A DNA stretch of 64,000 bases, from contig NZ_JAMBOE010000006.1 in NCBI RefSeq assembly GCF_023715465.1, positions 124,001-188,000 on the forward strand, written 5' to 3'. Under the pieces are notes generated by a model. That model did not search any database and was not told the origin of the DNA. It worked only from the letters and a program-made list of their open reading frames with translations. Every line of letters starts with the position of its first letter. Positions within the stretch are counted from its first letter, which is position 1. The DNA is from Paenibacillus macerans (lineage in GTDB: Bacteria > Bacillota > Bacilli > Paenibacillales > Paenibacillaceae). Positions 21,666 to 31,057 of this stretch are shown one piece after another. The translations under genes were made by a program, and so were the position numbers.

Positions 21666-22415
21666 ATGAATGAACAAGACCAAAAGAAACAGTCCCGCGA
21701 GGAATCTCCTAAAATTGGATTGGGGGAACCGGTTGCTCCGGTATCTTCGTGGAAAAGATTATTGTCAAAGAGATGGGTTTACCCGGCAGCATATGTGGCG
21801 GCAGCGGCAATTATACTAACCTTAGTGTGGGTCTACCAGGATGCGAGCAACAAGCCCTTGGACTCGACCCCCGCCAGCGTGACCGACTCCGTAAACCTGT
21901 CCGGTGAAGAAGATGTGACGGGCCAAGAGAATGCTCAGGGCGGAGAAGCTGCCGAAGTGATCGCTTCCTCCGAAGATCTGGCATGGCCGGTCGCGAATGT
22001 GTCTGAGGTATCCGTCGTCAAGCCTTTCTATGAAAAGGATGCTACGGCGGAGGAGCATCAGGCGGCATTGGTGCAGTATAACGATACGTTTACGCCGAAC
22101 ACCGGGATCGACCTGGCGCGCGAAGACGGCAAGCCGTTTGATGTTCAAGCCGCAATGAGCGGTAAAGTGACGCGGGTGGAGGAAGTTCCGCTGCTCGGTT
22201 ATGTCGTGGAAATTACCCACGCCAACAACCTGAAAACCGTGTACGAAAGCTTGTCGGATGTAAAAGTGAAGAAGGACGCCGAAGTGAAGCAAGGCGATGT
22301 GGTCGGCAGCGCCGGACGCAACGAGATGGAAAAAGACCTCGATAACCACGTACACTTCGCCGTTTATGAAAACGACGAGCTGGTGAATCCGCAAACGGTT
22401 CTTCCGAAGAACTAA
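21666..22415 (+). CDS. spoIIQ: SpoIIQ-like M23-fold engulfment protein
   Basis: The 249-residue forespore membrane protein has one helix at about residues 37-57 and an external LytM/M23 domain. The first zinc histidine of the active peptidases is replaced by asparagine (N145, in TPNTGIDL), while D149 and the HVH motif at 228-230 remain. B. subtilis SpoIIQ likewise lacks this first histidine and acts as a structural partner of SpoIIIAH across the engulfing membranes. Its place directly after spoIID agrees. A peptidase of another role is less likely. Confidence 0.88.
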   Translation: MNEQDQKKQSREESPKIGLGEPVAPVSSWKRLLSKRWVYPAAYVAAAAIILTLVWVYQDASNKPLDSTPASVTDSVNLSGEEDVTGQENAQGGEAAEVIASSEDLAWPVANVSEVSVVKPFYEKDATAEEHQAALVQYNDTFTPNTGIDLAREDGKPFDVQAAMSGKVTRVEEVPLLGYVVEITHANNLKTVYESLSDVKVKKDAEVKQGDVVGSAGRNEMEKDLDNHVHFAVYENDELVNPQTVLPKN

Positions 22416-22474
22416 TTATACCCGGCGAACCAACATAACGCAGAAGCGATCCGGCCAATCGGATCGTATGTATG

Positions 22475-22503
22475 ACGGAGGGCGAAAGTCCTCCGTTTTT
22501 TTC
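22475..22503 (+). terminator. Terminator after spoIIQ
   Basis: ACGGAGG and CCTCCGT form a 7 bp stem around a GCGAAAGT loop, followed by seven T residues. Confidence 0.9.
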
Positions 22504-22647
22504 ATCCCCAAGCATTTCTCGGCCTCCACCGCAATCTCCCCGAAAAACGCAGGTGCCATTTGCACTTTTCCCCCGCCAGGCGGCAACCCATTTGTGCGCT
22601 CCAAAAATAAATTGATTCCACGGAAGCTTGTCAGGCTTGGAAACAAA

Positions 22648-22675
22648 GAATATATAGGCCCGCCACTCATATAAT
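22648..22675 (+). promoter_or_regulatory. Candidate sigma-E promoter of spoIIID
   Basis: GAATATA and CATATAAT are separated by about 13 bp, close to the sigma-E pattern (ATATT-like -35, CATACA-T -10). It ends 37 bp before the spoIIID start codon. spoIIID is a sigma-E gene in B. subtilis, which supports this reading. Confidence 0.55.
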
Positions 22676-22711
22676 GTACCAAACTATCTCGAAGCAGAGG
22701 GAGGCGGGAGC

Positions 22712-22996
22712 GTGCACGATTACATCAAGGAACGGACGATTAAAATAGGCCGGTGCATCGTTGAGACGCGGCACACGGTTCGAACGATCGCCAAGGAGTT
22801 TGGCGTGTCGAAGAGCACGGTGCACAAAGATTTAACGGAACGTCTGCCGGAGATCAATCCGGATTTGGCCGATCAGGTAAAACACATTCTCGAGTACCAC
22901 AAGTCGATCCGTCACCTGCGGGGTGGAGAAGCGACCAAGATCAAGTATAAGAAAAAAGGGCAATCCAAACGCGAGGTGATTAGCTCGGTAAACTAA
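22712..22996 (+). CDS. spoIIID: Sporulation transcription factor SpoIIID
   Basis: The 94-residue DNA-binding protein of the mother cell activates and represses genes between the sigma-E and sigma-K stages. The helix-turn-helix is TVRTIAKEFGVSKSTVHKDL, followed by the basic C-terminal stretch (KIKYKKKGQSKRE) that contacts flanking DNA. It starts at GTG after GAGGGAGGCGGGAG. The order spoIIID-mbl-flagellar genes is the same as in Bacillus. Confidence 0.96.
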   Translation: MHDYIKERTIKIGRCIVETRHTVRTIAKEFGVSKSTVHKDLTERLPEINPDLADQVKHILEYHKSIRHLRGGEATKIKYKKKGQSKREVISSVN

Positions 22997-23236
22997 TGAG
23001 TAAATATTAAGGCTGCTCTAAGCTGATTAGGATTGAACACATCCCCTAAAGTATGGTATTTTTAACTAAGGTATAAGATCGTGGAGTTTCATCCATTAAT
23101 CCCGAATTTTAACGATTATGATCGGCTTTTGTCGAATCCGACTTCTGAGATATGGGACTTTTACCATGGGGCTCTGGAAATGGCTGTACCGTCTTTTCCG
23201 TGATCCGTTAAAAATACGCTTTGGGGGAGCATCGTG

Positions 23237-24235
23237 ATGATGAGCAAGGATATTGGTATTGATTTAGGCACGGCCAATGTGGCGATTCATATCAAGGGAA
23301 AGGGAGTTGTTCTAGACGAACCTTCCGTTGTGGCTATTGACAGTGAAGGAAAGCGCGTTCTGGCCGTTGGCGAAGAAGCGAGGCGAATGGTGGGGCGTAC
23401 GCCGGGCAACATCACCGCGATTCGTCCTTTGAGGGACGGGGTTATCGCCGATTTTGAAATTACGGAAGCGATGCTGAAGTATTTTATTGATCGCGTTGGG
23501 GGAAGAAGCTGGTACAGCCACCCGCGTATTCTGATCTGTGCGCCGACGAACATCACCTCGGTAGAGCAGAAAGCGATTCGCGAGGCTGCGGAGCGCAGCG
23601 GCGCCAAAGAAGTTTTCTTGGAAGAGGAACCGAAGGCGGCAGCCATCGGGGCCGGAATGGATATTTACGAACCGAGCGGCAACATGGTTGTCGACATCGG
23701 CGGCGGGACGACGGATGTGGCGGTGCTCTCGATGGGGGACATCGTCACGGCTTCGTCCATTAAAGTCGCGGGGGACAAGTTCGATGCCGCCATTATTAGA
23801 TATATTAAATCGAAGTACAAGCTGCTGATCGGCGAACGGACGGCGGAGGATATCAAAATCAAGGTCGGAACGGTTTATCCGAACGGACGATCGGACGAAA
23901 TGGATATCCGCGGGCGGGACATGGTTTCCGGGCTTCCGTTGACCGTGACGATTACGGCGAACGAAGTGCAGGAAGCGCTAGCCGACCCGGTATCGTCCAT
24001 CGTGGCAGCGGCAAAATCGGTGCTGGAGCGCACTCCGCCGGAACTATCCGCCGACATTATCGACCGCGGGGTGATTTTGACCGGCGGAGGCGCTCTGCTG
24101 AACGGATTGGACGAGCTGCTGGCAGAAGAGCTGCGCGTACCGGTGCTGATCGCGGAAGATCCAATGCACTGTGTCGTGAAGGGGACCGGCGTCATGCTCG
24201 ACAATTTGGACAAGGCTCTCAAGAAAAAGATCTGA
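23237..24235 (+). CDS. mbl: Rod-shape protein Mbl (MreB family)
   Basis: The 332-residue actin-like ATPase forms membrane-bound filaments that guide lateral wall synthesis. The phosphate and nucleotide loops are visible as IGIDLGTANV, VVDIGGGTTDVAV and VILTGGGALLNGLDELLAEEL. Sequence (MVGRTPGNI, ICAPTNITSVEQKAI) and position after spoIIID point to the Mbl paralogue and not MreB of the mre operon. GTG, ATG and ATG stand in tandem after GGGGGAG; the first ATG, seven bases away, is chosen. Confidence 0.93.
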   Translation: MMSKDIGIDLGTANVAIHIKGKGVVLDEPSVVAIDSEGKRVLAVGEEARRMVGRTPGNITAIRPLRDGVIADFEITEAMLKYFIDRVGGRSWYSHPRILICAPTNITSVEQKAIREAAERSGAKEVFLEEEPKAAAIGAGMDIYEPSGNMVVDIGGGTTDVAVLSMGDIVTASSIKVAGDKFDAAIIRYIKSKYKLLIGERTAEDIKIKVGTVYPNGRSDEMDIRGRDMVSGLPLTVTITANEVQEALADPVSSIVAAAKSVLERTPPELSADIIDRGVILTGGGALLNGLDELLAEELRVPVLIAEDPMHCVVKGTGVMLDNLDKALKKKI

Positions 24236-24313
24236 TCCGCCGATATTATAATGAAGGAATGTTATTGCTCATAAGGCAATTGAACATAAAATTGGGCTGA
24301 TGGAGGGAAGGCC

Positions 24314-25216
24314 ATGTTAAGAGGTCTTTATACGGCGGCTTCGGGTATGCTGGCAGAGCAGCGGCGCCACGATACGGTGACGCAAAATATCGCCAATCTC
24401 AATACACCGGGGTACAAACAGGTGAATTCGGTGGCACACTCTTTTCCGGAGATGCTGATCGCTTTAATGGGAGACAAGCAGTCGGGAAGCCCCGCACCCA
24501 TCGGAAAGCTGGTGACCGGGGTGTTTGCGGAGGAAAGTTTGCCTTCGTTCATTCAGGGCGATCTGAAGGAAACACAAAAAAGTACGGATTTTGCCCTTGT
24601 TTCCAGCTTGAGTTTGAATGACCCAGCCACCGGTCAGCCGATGGCGTTCGACGCTTCGGGGAAATATGTCGGTCAGGACGGTACGGTGACTTATCAGCCG
24701 CAGGCGTTTTTTGCCGTGGCAGATGAGAATGGCAATGTCCGTTACACGAGAGACGGAAATTTTACGGTTAACGCTGCCGGCGAGCTGAGAACTTCGACCG
24801 GATACCGCGTTTTGGATGGTCAAGGGAACGCTATCGTTTTGGAATCCGGAATGTCGGTGGACAGCCTGACCAGCAATGCCGCCGGAGAGTTGACGACTTT
24901 CGATAACACTACGGGGACGACGGTTCCGGTTGCCACGCTCGGCATCGCCATCGCGGATCGCCCGCAGCAGTTGGTCCGTGAAGGCAACGGCGTATATGTC
25001 GCGCAGGATGAAGCGGCCGCCGGTATCCGTGATTTTGTGCCAGGTACGGACGGCGCCATCGTTCGCCAGGGATATCTGGAAGTGTCCAACGTGGACGCGG
25101 CCCAGTCGATGGTCGATTTGATGGCTGCTCAACGAGCGTATGAGTCGAATCAGAAAATCATCCAATATTATGATAAGAGTTTGGAAAAAGCGGTAAATGA
25201 AATCGGCCGCGTATAA
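24314..25216 (+). CDS. flhO: Flagellar hook-basal body protein, FlhO type
   Basis: The 300-residue rod/hook-family protein begins with the flagellar rod signature (LRGLYTAASGMLAEQRRHDTVTQNIANLNTPGYK) and ends with a matching helix (SNVDAAQSMVDLMAAQRAYESNQKIIQYYDKSLEKAVNEIGRV). The middle contains the FlgE/F/G-type RYTRDGNFTVNAAGELRT segment. Such proteins polymerise in the distal rod. Pairing with the next gene matches flhO-flhP beside mbl in B. subtilis. AGGGAAGGCC precedes the ATG. Confidence 0.9.
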   Translation: MLRGLYTAASGMLAEQRRHDTVTQNIANLNTPGYKQVNSVAHSFPEMLIALMGDKQSGSPAPIGKLVTGVFAEESLPSFIQGDLKETQKSTDFALVSSLSLNDPATGQPMAFDASGKYVGQDGTVTYQPQAFFAVADENGNVRYTRDGNFTVNAAGELRTSTGYRVLDGQGNAIVLESGMSVDSLTSNAAGELTTFDNTTGTTVPVATLGIAIADRPQQLVREGNGVYVAQDEAAAGIRDFVPGTDGAIVRQGYLEVSNVDAAQSMVDLMAAQRAYESNQKIIQYYDKSLEKAVNEIGRV

Positions 25217-25244
25217 CGCGTGCTAGGGAATAGGGAGGTACGGC

Positions 25245-26069
25245 ATGAACAACTCCATGATCAGCGCCATGGTGTCGATGGGCGGAATCCAGCAGCGCCT
25301 CGATTTGCTCGCTGATAACATCGCGAATGTGAATACCGTAGGGTATAAGCGTAAAGAGGCGTCGTTTGAAGATACATTGACCGAGGTTCAGCAGCAAATT
25401 CCCAAATTTAATAATTTGTCGGGTCGGGCGACGCCGTCCGGATTTAATTTGGGTTTTGGTTCGAGATTGTCCCATGTGGCGTTGAATTTTCAGCAAGGCT
25501 CTCTCAAGGAAACCGGGAACCCCACCGATCTGGCGATCCAAGGAAACGCTCTGTTTAGCGTGCTGACGCCGGATGGGGTCAAAGCTTATACACGAGCCGG
25601 GGATTTTCACATTCAGCCGAATCCGAATAATGGGGAAAGTTCCTATCTGATGAACAACCAGGGATATGTAGTGCTTAACTCTGACGGAGAACCCATTGAA
25701 ATTCCGGCCGGAGCCAAACTGGAAATTGACGGTGCGGGCAATATCCGGGCGACGCTTGGGGAAGAGGTGACGGCAGTGGGCCGGATAGCTCTGCTGACGC
25801 CGGAGCGGTCGGAGGCGCTGCGTCAACGGGACGGTAATTTGTTCGTATTGGCTGACGGCGTAAATGAAGCCGATGCGCTTGTCGATGCGATGACGATCCC
25901 GACTGAGAAGCAAGCCGGAATCCGCCAGGGAGCGCTTGAACAATCCAACGTGGATTTGACCGATGAAATGGCAGAGATGGTTCAGGTGCAGCGGGCCTAT
26001 CAACTTTCGGCACGCGCTTTAACGTCCAGCGAGACGATGATGGGTCTGGCCAACAACTTGCGCGGATAG
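25245..26069 (+). CDS. flhP: Flagellar hook-basal body protein, FlhP type
   Basis: The 274-residue rod/hook-family protein begins NNSMISAMVSMGGIQQRLDLLADNIANVNTVGYKRKE across its rod signature and ends SNVDLTDEMAEMVQVQRAYQLSARALTSSETMMGLANNLRG. The central part has AYTRAGDFHIQPN. It is a paralogue of the preceding protein and probably the next layer of the distal rod. AGGGAGGTACGGC precedes the ATG, 28 bp after the flhO-type stop. Confidence 0.9.
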   Translation: MNNSMISAMVSMGGIQQRLDLLADNIANVNTVGYKRKEASFEDTLTEVQQQIPKFNNLSGRATPSGFNLGFGSRLSHVALNFQQGSLKETGNPTDLAIQGNALFSVLTPDGVKAYTRAGDFHIQPNPNNGESSYLMNNQGYVVLNSDGEPIEIPAGAKLEIDGAGNIRATLGEEVTAVGRIALLTPERSEALRQRDGNLFVLADGVNEADALVDAMTIPTEKQAGIRQGALEQSNVDLTDEMAEMVQVQRAYQLSARALTSSETMMGLANNLRG

Positions 26070-26081
26070 GTGGGGAGTTCC

Positions 26082-26282
26082 ATGACTGAAGAAAGTCGCC
26101 CCGCACCCAAGCGGGCTGCCTGGATCGTAATCCTGCGCATCGTATTTATCCTATTGTTCCTTATCGTCGCTTTGGTGGGAGGCGCCGTCGTCGGTTACGT
26201 TGTGTTCGGGAAGCAGGACGCTTCGGACATCTGGCAATGGGCCACCTGGCGGCATGTGTTTGATCTGGTGTTCGCCCCTTGA
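26082..26282 (+). CDS. Small EpuA-family membrane protein (annotated as RNA polymerase beta-associated)
   Basis: The 66-residue protein has a basic N-terminus, one strong membrane helix (about residues 15-40) and the ending DIWQWATWRHVFDLV. It fits the EpuA family, often labelled 'DNA-directed RNA polymerase subunit beta' because some relatives are fused or adjacent to rpoB; no RNA polymerase function is evident here. GGGGAG precedes the ATG by four bases, and an upstream GTG overlaps that site. It is probably translated together with flhP. Function unknown. Confidence 0.7.
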   Translation: MTEESRPAPKRAAWIVILRIVFILLFLIVALVGGAVVGYVVFGKQDASDIWQWATWRHVFDLVFAP

Positions 26283-26288
26283 AAGGAA

Positions 26289-26456
26289 GTTCAAAAAGTC
26301 ATCTTTTGATCACGATGCAGGCCATGAAGCGGATTCGACGTCGAATCTTGAATTCAGCCGGGCCTTCCGGTGCTCACGTACCCAAAACGTACGCTCCGCT
26401 CCTCAGTCCCTAGCTTCATCCAACCTTCTCGGTGCTGAAAACCTGACTTTTTGAAC
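26289..26456 (-). repeat. MITE-like repeat, copy 2 (inverted)
   Basis: This has the same ends (GTTCAAAAAGT and ACTTTTTGAAC) and interior as the copies at 4018 and 59676, but in the opposite orientation. It begins seven bases after the EpuA-type gene and lies before its terminator, so it is transcribed with that gene. Confidence 0.9.
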
Positions 26457-26497
26457 ACTCATTATATATAGAGGAAATTGAACGGAAATGTCCACAA

Positions 26498-26526
26498 ACT
26501 CCCGACAACGGGAGTTTTCTTTTTGC
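26498..26526 (+). terminator. Terminator before the fabZ leader
   Basis: AACTCCCG and CGGGAGTT with an ACAA loop form an 8 bp stem, followed by TTCTTTTT. Confidence 0.88.
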
Positions 26527-26572
26527 CTGCGGAAAATGTATAATGATGGGGGACCGTATGGCGAAAAAACAG

Positions 26573-26716
26573 TTCAAAAGGGCTTCATCCGTAAGCGGCG
26601 TTGGCGTCGCCTGCGGATAAGCCCCTTATCTTAACCTTCGCTTTGCGCAGATGCGAAGGATAACTACAGTTTGACCGAATGCCTGCCGTTTTATTCAGGC
26701 GAAGTCATCCGCTATT
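26573..26716 (+). promoter_or_regulatory. Structured leader upstream of fabZ
   Basis: Two stem-loops are visible. GGGCTTCATCCG pairs with CGGATAAGCCC, enclosing a GGCG-rich centre (26580-26625), and CCTTCGC pairs with GCGAAGG (26636-26660). A T run follows at 26709-26716. A TATAAT-like box (26543) stands just upstream. It could be a cis-regulatory leader of fabZ; I do not recognise a known riboswitch class. Confidence 0.4.
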
Positions 26717-26741
26717 TTTTTAAAACCGAAAGGAGATACAT

Positions 26742-27164
26742 ATGTTGGATATTAAACAGATACAGGAGATCATTCCGCACCGCCCCCCGTTTTTGCTGGT
26801 TGACCGGATCGTGGAGCTGGAGGTTGGAAAACGGGCGGTAGGGATCAAAAACGTGACGATCAATGAGCCGTTTTTCATCGGACATTTTCCGGAGTATCCT
26901 GTTATGCCCGGCGTGTTGATTACGGAAGCGCTCGCCCAGGTAGGGGCGGTTGCGATTTTGCAGGTGGAGGCCAATCGCGGCAAAATCGGCTTCCTGGCCG
27001 GTTTGGACAACTTCCGTTTCCGCGGTCAAGTCGTTCCCGGCGATACGCTTCGCCTGGAGGTCGAGATTATCCGCCTGAAAGGCTCGATCGGCAAAGGACA
27101 CGCGATGGCCAAGGTCGATGAGAAAGTGGTTGCCGAAGGCGAGATTATGTTCGCATTGCAATAA
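26742..27164 (+). CDS. fabZ: 3-hydroxyacyl-[acyl-carrier-protein] dehydratase FabZ
   Basis: The 140-residue cytoplasmic enzyme dehydrates 3-hydroxyacyl-ACP in fatty-acid elongation. It has the hot-dog fold motifs [13 protein letters not shown] and [23 protein letters not shown], with catalytic H48 and E62. GAAAGGAGATACAT precedes the ATG. B. subtilis also has fabZ next to flhP. It is followed after 26 bp by the phosphohexomutase gene and may share its transcript. Confidence 0.96.
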   Translation: MLDIKQIQEIIPHRPPFLLVDRIVELEVGKRAVGIKNVTINEPFFIGHFPEYPVMPGVLITEALAQVGAVAILQVEANRGKIGFLAGLDNFRFRGQVVPGDTLRLEVEIIRLKGSIGKGHAMAKVDEKVVAEGEIMFALQ

Positions 27165-27190
27165 GGAGAAAATAAGGAGGAGCATGAGCT

Positions 27191-28909
27191 ATGACTGAAA
27201 TCAGCGCATCCATCAAAGCGAAAGTAGAAGGATGGTTGCAGGACCCTTCGGTAGATGAAGCAACCAAACAGGAGTTGCGTAGCTTAGAGAACGATCCCAA
27301 GGAGCTGGAGGACCGTTTTTACCGGGATCTCGAATTCGGGACCGGCGGGCTTCGCGGCGTGATCGGCGCCGGCAGCAACCGGATGAACCGCTATACGGTG
27401 GCGCGGGCTACGCAAGGCTTCGCCCAATATATTCTGGAAGCGCATGCCGGCAAGGAAGGGAACCCGTCGGTGGTTATCGCCCATGATTGCCGCCATTTTT
27501 CGCCGGAGTTTGCCCTGGAGGCCGCGTTAGTGTTGGCCGGCAACGGGATTGTCGCTAAGTTGTTTCCATCGCTTCGCCCTACGCCGCAGCTTTCTTTTTC
27601 CGTACGGTCTTTGCACGCGACTGGAGGGATCGTCATTACGGCCAGCCATAATCCGCCGGAGTATAACGGATACAAGGTGTACAACGCTTCGGGCGGTCAA
27701 TTGGTGCCGCATGAAGCGGAACGCGTGATTGCGAACATTCAGGGAGTCAGCGCGTTTGCGCAGGTGAAGCGGCTGACCCGCGAGGAAGCGGAGGCGAAGG
27801 GGCTTCTCGTTTGGCTGGGCGAAGCGGAGGATGAAGCATTTGCGGAGACGGTCGCCCGCACCAGTGTGAATCGGGAGCTGCTCTCGGCAGGGGCGGCCCA
27901 AGATTTGGTCGTCGTCTTTACGCCGCTTCACGGTACGGGCAATGTGCCGGTGCGCCGCGTGCTGGAGAAGCTGGGCTTCACGCAAGTGCACATCGTAAAG
28001 GAGCAGGAGCAGCCGGACGCGAACTTCTCCACGGTGAAATCGCCGAATCCGGAGGAGCGCGAGGCGTTTGCCATGGCGATTGAGCTGGGTAAACAAGTGG
28101 GAGCCGATCTGCTGATCGGAACGGATCCGGATGCGGACCGGATGGGGGCTGTTGTCAGAACGGCAAACGGCGAATATGAAATACTTACCGGTAACCAATC
28201 GGGCTCGTTGCTTGTACACTATGTATTAAGCCAAATGAAAGAAGCGGGGGCGCTCCCGGCAAACGGGGCGGTCGTCAAAACGATCGTCACCAGCGAACTT
28301 GGCGCGGCGATTGCCCGCCATTACGGAGCCACTGTGTTTAATACACTGACTGGCTTTAAATATATCGGCGAGAAAATGAACGAATTCGAAAAACACCAGG
28401 ATTATACTTATTTGTTCGGCTATGAGGAAAGCTATGGGTATCTGGCCGGCAATTACGCTCGCGACAAAGATGCGGTCGTAGCTTCGGCGTTAATCTGCGA
28501 GGCGGCGGCCTATTACAAGCGCCAAGGTAAAACGTTGATCGGCGTGCTGGAGGAACTTTACGCGCAGTTCGGATATTACCGGGAAGCGCTAGCGTCGCGT
28601 ACGCTGAAAGGCAAGGACGGTCTGGCTAAAATCGGCGCGTTGATGGAGGATTTCCGCAGCAATCCGCCGCAGCAAATCGGAGACGTACAAGTCGGCGAAA
28701 TGCTCGATTACTCGCTTGGCCTGGACGGATTGCCGAAGGAAAACGTGCTGAAATTTTTGCTGAAGGACGGTTCCTGGTGCTGCTTGCGGCCTTCAGGCAC
28801 GGAGCCGAAAATCAAATTTTATTTCGGTGTCCGCGGTACGTCCAATGAAGATGCGGCCGCTCGGCTTGGACACATGCAGGAAGAAGTGCTGGCCCGCGTT
28901 GATGCTTAA
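27191..28909 (+). CDS. pgcA: Phospho-sugar mutase (alpha-phosphoglucomutase type)
   Basis: The 572-residue cytoplasmic enzyme interconverts hexose 6- and 1-phosphates and supplies glucose 1-phosphate for UDP-glucose and wall polymers. All four family signatures are present: the phosphoserine loop TASHNPPEYNGYKVY, the metal site DPDADR, the sugar loop EESYGY and the phosphate loop RPSGTEPKIKFYFGVRG. Length agrees with the PgcA class. The ATG follows AAGGAGGAGCATGAGCT. Confidence 0.92.
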   Translation: MTEISASIKAKVEGWLQDPSVDEATKQELRSLENDPKELEDRFYRDLEFGTGGLRGVIGAGSNRMNRYTVARATQGFAQYILEAHAGKEGNPSVVIAHDCRHFSPEFALEAALVLAGNGIVAKLFPSLRPTPQLSFSVRSLHATGGIVITASHNPPEYNGYKVYNASGGQLVPHEAERVIANIQGVSAFAQVKRLTREEAEAKGLLVWLGEAEDEAFAETVARTSVNRELLSAGAAQDLVVVFTPLHGTGNVPVRRVLEKLGFTQVHIVKEQEQPDANFSTVKSPNPEEREAFAMAIELGKQVGADLLIGTDPDADRMGAVVRTANGEYEILTGNQSGSLLVHYVLSQMKEAGALPANGAVVKTIVTSELGAAIARHYGATVFNTLTGFKYIGEKMNEFEKHQDYTYLFGYEESYGYLAGNYARDKDAVVASALICEAAAYYKRQGKTLIGVLEELYAQFGYYREALASRTLKGKDGLAKIGALMEDFRSNPPQQIGDVQVGEMLDYSLGLDGLPKENVLKFLLKDGSWCCLRPSGTEPKIKFYFGVRGTSNEDAAARLGHMQEEVLARVDA

Positions 28910-29038
28910 TCGTTGAGAATACCTGTTACATTTTCTTAGACTTTAAATGACAATTTGAGAAAGTTGTCTTCTTGATAGGGGTAACCCGAACTTTAGCCGA
29001 TAAGCAACTGCATTTATGCATTCTGAGGAGGTACCTTT

Positions 29039-31057
29039 GTGATTCGAAGTTGGCAGCGGTGGAATAACTTTTCCCGCAAATGGTTGTGGATATTGGTGAT
29101 TGTCGGAATCGTGTCTTCCTTGCCGGTGATTTATGAACGGGTGGAAACGGAATCATCCGCAAACAAGGTGGAGTTTGTGTTCAATTATCGCGGTTTGGTG
29201 GAGATCGCTTCTTATAAGGCGGATCCGGCGGCTTATATGAATGAGCAGCTCGATCGGCTGAAAACAGCCGGAATTCACACGATGGCGATGTTTGAAAGCA
29301 CGCTCGACGAGTTGTCGAAAACGCGCCGGATTATGATGTTTAGCGCGCTCGAAGCGGCAAAGTTGAACCAATCCGTTATTTCCCCGGATGGCAATTACAC
29401 TTATATCGCTTTTACCAGCGAGGAGAACGAGAAGCAGCTTCGGCCAATGATTGAGGAAACGTTCCGGAGTCTGGACGTCCCGGTGGCTAATTGGGAGTAT
29501 CAAGGCCACGGCGGCTTGATCATCGGCATGAGCATGGAAGAAGCCGTTCTGAAACCGATGCCGCAGGATCCTATCGCGTTTGCTATGCTGCGGGACAAAG
29601 GGTTTCAAATTTTACCCCGGCTTTCGGATAGCAAGCCTTATAATCAGGAAGCGATGGACCGGCAGCTGGCTTTTTACGCCGAAAACGGTGTAACCCGCAT
29701 TTTATTCGACGGGGATTCCGTCAAGGGGTATAACGATAATGAAAATATGAACAGCTTGCAGGGCTTTGCCGAACTGCTGAACAAATATCACATCGGTATC
29801 GCCGCGATCGAAGGCTTGAAGGCACCGCAAAAAGGCTTCAACAAGCTGGCGTATTTGATCGATTACAACGTTGTCCGGCTGCATTCTTTGGCGGATGCGG
29901 AAGCCGGTCAGGATACGGCTACTTTGGCTGACCGTTTTGTACTGGCCGCTAAGGACCGCAATATCCGGATGATTTATTTGAATGCTTCCCCGTCCAAGGA
30001 TGCTGGCAAAGCGGCGATCACGAACCCGCTCGACAATCTGGTTCATTCGCTGCTGGCTCCGGGAAATGCGATTCAGCGTATCGAAAACGACGGATTTGAG
30101 CTGGGGACGGCGGAACCTTTCCAAATTCATGATTCCAGTTGGCAGAAATATTTGAAAGCCTTGGTCGTTTTGGGTGGTGTCGCTTTTGTTGCTCTGCTGA
30201 TTTCCTGTTATCTGCCGTCTCTGACGTTGGCCGCTTTTGCCCTTGGTTTGATCGGCTCAGCGGGGTTGTATGTGCTGAAGCCGGCGATGCTGGAGCAAGC
30301 GCTCGCTTTGTTCGTGGCGATCAGTGCGCCGACCGTGGCGATGGTGCTGGCGATCCGCAAGACTCAGGAGCTGCGGGACAAGCATCCGGGCATGACAAGC
30401 GGACGAAGATTGACGCATACGTTAGTATTGTACGTCAAAACAGCGATTATTTCGCTCGCCGCGGTGCCGTTCGTGATTGCGCTGCTGAACAATATTACGT
30501 ACAGCCTCGTGCTGAATCAGTTCCGCGGTGTCAGCCTGCTGCATATGTTGCCGATTTTTTTAATCGCCGTCTACGTGTTCCTGTACCGGGGCAATTCGGT
30601 ATGGGAAGAGCTTAAGAATTGGATGAAGATGCCGATCACGGTACTTTTGGTCGTGATTGCGGTTGTACTTGCCGCCGCTGCGTATTATTACCTGACCCGT
30701 ACAGGGAATGCCGGCACGCTTCTGCCGGGCGAAGCCGCCTTCCGTTCGTTCCTGGAGAACACGTTTGGCGTACGCCCGCGCAACAAGGAGTTTCTGCTGG
30801 CGCATCCGCTGTTTATCGTCGGCGTCTTCGCCGCTTTCCGGTACCGCTGGGCGTTTTTTGCGATGATTGTGGCGGTGATGGGGCAGCTGTCGATGGTCGA
30901 CACGTTCGCCCATATTCATACGCCGGCGGCGATTTCCCTGATTCGCGACGTGCTGGGCCTCGGGCTTGGTTTGGTATTCGGACTGATTGCCGTACTGGTT
31001 TGGCAAATCATTGAAAGGTGCTGGGATAAATGGTCGCCGCGACTACTAGAACCATAG
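29039..31057 (+). CDS. DUF5693 family membrane protein
   Basis: The 672-residue protein has one membrane helix near the N-terminus (about 14-32). A soluble extracytoplasmic domain follows (about 35-365), with an alpha/beta appearance and a TIM-barrel-like DGDSVKGYN segment. A C-terminal half has eight or so hydrophobic helices (about 370-655). It matches the DUF5693 family commonly found beside csaB in Paenibacillus; its function is unknown. It starts at GTG after GAGGAGG. Its last 28 bases overlap the csaB gene, which suggests coupled expression and a role in wall-polymer pyruvylation or export. Confidence 0.8.
   Translation: MIRSWQRWNNFSRKWLWILVIVGIVSSLPVIYERVETESSANKVEFVFNYRGLVEIASYKADPAAYMNEQLDRLKTAGIHTMAMFESTLDELSKTRRIMMFSALEAAKLNQSVISPDGNYTYIAFTSEENEKQLRPMIEETFRSLDVPVANWEYQGHGGLIIGMSMEEAVLKPMPQDPIAFAMLRDKGFQILPRLSDSKPYNQEAMDRQLAFYAENGVTRILFDGDSVKGYNDNENMNSLQGFAELLNKYHIGIAAIEGLKAPQKGFNKLAYLIDYNVVRLHSLADAEAGQDTATLADRFVLAAKDRNIRMIYLNASPSKDAGKAAITNPLDNLVHSLLAPGNAIQRIENDGFELGTAEPFQIHDSSWQKYLKALVVLGGVAFVALLISCYLPSLTLAAFALGLIGSAGLYVLKPAMLEQALALFVAISAPTVAMVLAIRKTQELRDKHPGMTSGRRLTHTLVLYVKTAIISLAAVPFVIALLNNITYSLVLNQFRGVSLLHMLPIFLIAVYVFLYRGNSVWEELKNWMKMPITVLLVVIAVVLAAAAYYYLTRTGNAGTLLPGEAAFRSFLENTFGVRPRNKEFLLAHPLFIVGVFAAFRYRWAFFAMIVAVMGQLSMVDTFAHIHTPAAISLIRDVLGLGLGLVFGLIAVLVWQIIERCWDKWSPRLLEP

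Noticed and set aside
29039..31057. DUF5693 protein as the polymer flippase of the csaB operon
   Set aside because: Membrane topology and context would allow it, but no flippase family signature is visible, so the function is left open.
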